NCBI GenBank assembly: GCA_003670675.1
Contig: QWQY01000003.1
Location: 1 to 46,555 of the forward strand
Direction of reading: 5' to 3'
DNA length: 46,555 nucleotides
Origin: Chloroflexota bacterium
GTDB lineage: Bacteria > Chloroflexota > Chloroflexia > Chloroflexales > Roseiflexaceae
The notes under the pieces are model-generated. The model made no database searches, had not been told where the DNA came from, and saw only the letters and a list, made by a program, of their open reading frames with translations. Shown in pieces: positions 45,938 through 46,555 of the stretch. Position 1 is the stretch's first letter. Each line of letters starts with the position of its first letter. A program made the translations under genes and the position numbers.

Positions 45938-46555
45938 ATGTGTGGAATCGTCGGATATGTGGGCGCACGGGCTGCTGCCCCGGTCATCGTCGATGGATTG
46001 GCGCGGCTCGAGTACCGTGGCTATGACTCGGCCGGTATCGCCGTCGACAATCAGGGGACGCTCGACATCCGCCGCAGCGTCGGCAAGTTGTCGGGCTTGA
46101 CCGCGGTGCTGGCTAATGCCCCGGTGCAGGGCACGATGGGCATCGGGCATACCCGCTGGGCGACACACGGCGACGTCACCGAGCAGAACGCACACCCCCA
46201 CCGCGACGCCAGCGGCCGTGTGGTGGTGATCCAAAACGGCATCGTCGAAAACTACCTCGAGCTGAAAAACGACCTCATCGCCGAGGGCCATACCTTTGTG
46301 TCGCAGACCGACACCGAGGTGATTGCCCACCTGCTGGGCCTGCATTTTGCCACCACAGGCAATCTGGCCGAGGCACTGCGGCGCACGGCGGCCATGCTCA
46401 AAGGGGGCAATGCGATTGTCGCGTTGAGTGTCGACGCACCTGGCACATTGGTGGCGACGCGCATCGGGCACGCCGGTGGCGTGGTCATCGGCATCGGCGA
46501 GGGCGAAATGTTTGTGGCGTCGGATGTGCCGGCGATTGTCGATCACACGCGGAAC
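45938..46555 (+). CDS. glmS: Glutamine-fructose-6-phosphate aminotransferase, N-terminal part (truncated by window end)
   Basis: Manual translation MCGIVGYVGARAAAPVIVDGLARLEYRGYDSAGIAV...GHTRWATHGDVTEQNAHPH. Not in the ORF track because no stop lies in the window. Confidence 0.95.
   Translation, partial: MCGIVGYVGARAAAPVIVDGLARLEYRGYDSAGIAVDNQGTLDIRRSVGKLSGLTAVLANAPVQGTMGIGHTRWATHGDVTEQNAHPHRDASGRVVVIQNGIVENYLELKNDLIAEGHTFVSQTDTEVIAHLLGLHFATTGNLAEALRRTAAMLKGGNAIVALSVDAPGTLVATRIGHAGGVVIGIGEGEMFVASDVPAIVDHTRN

Noticed and set aside
45839-46546. N-terminal extension of the 633-aa minus-strand aminotransferase ORF
   Set aside because: The extension is antisense to glmS; the aminotransferase proper begins at MSHPASASRIASFG (45838).

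Overview
The window is about 46.5 kb of a moderately GC-rich bacterial chromosome. Its gene content looks Chloroflexota-like, but that is an inference and no taxonomic search was run. I support about 40 protein-coding genes, the last one (glmS) truncated by the window edge. No rRNA, tRNA, CRISPR array or transposase was seen. Main blocks are: an FeS-type photolyase plus a stand-alone FAD-domain partner; a TetR/MacA/MacB efflux operon; a translationally coupled polysaccharide/glycosyltransferase operon; VanW and MGDG-synthase-like genes; a BTAD/SARP-like regulator next to a tyrosine recombinase; an SH3-NlpC/P60 protein; a PhoR/PhoB-like two-component pair; an overlapping operon with a 3-methyladenine glycosylase and an XPB-like helicase; an RpoD-like sigma factor with a large insert; transaldolase and transketolase; and two NUDIX genes plus serS. 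The strongest non-coding signals are: (i) a minus-strand T-box leader with a UCC specifier and a UGGC acceptor-pairing motif, ahead of NUDIX-NUDIX-serS; (ii) a two-locus intergenic repeat family (7.3-7.6 kb and 37.06-37.19 kb) sharing an identical 20-bp palindrome and an almost identical 27-bp hairpin, expanded at one locus into about nine 21-22 bp tandem units; (iii) heptamer-register repeats at 7714-7776 and 26861-26948; (iv) a TetR-operon promoter with helically phased TTTGCA repeats; (v) a palindrome embedded in the core promoter of the sigma-factor gene; (vi) a promoter followed at about +3 by a terminator-like hairpin ahead of the transaldolase gene.
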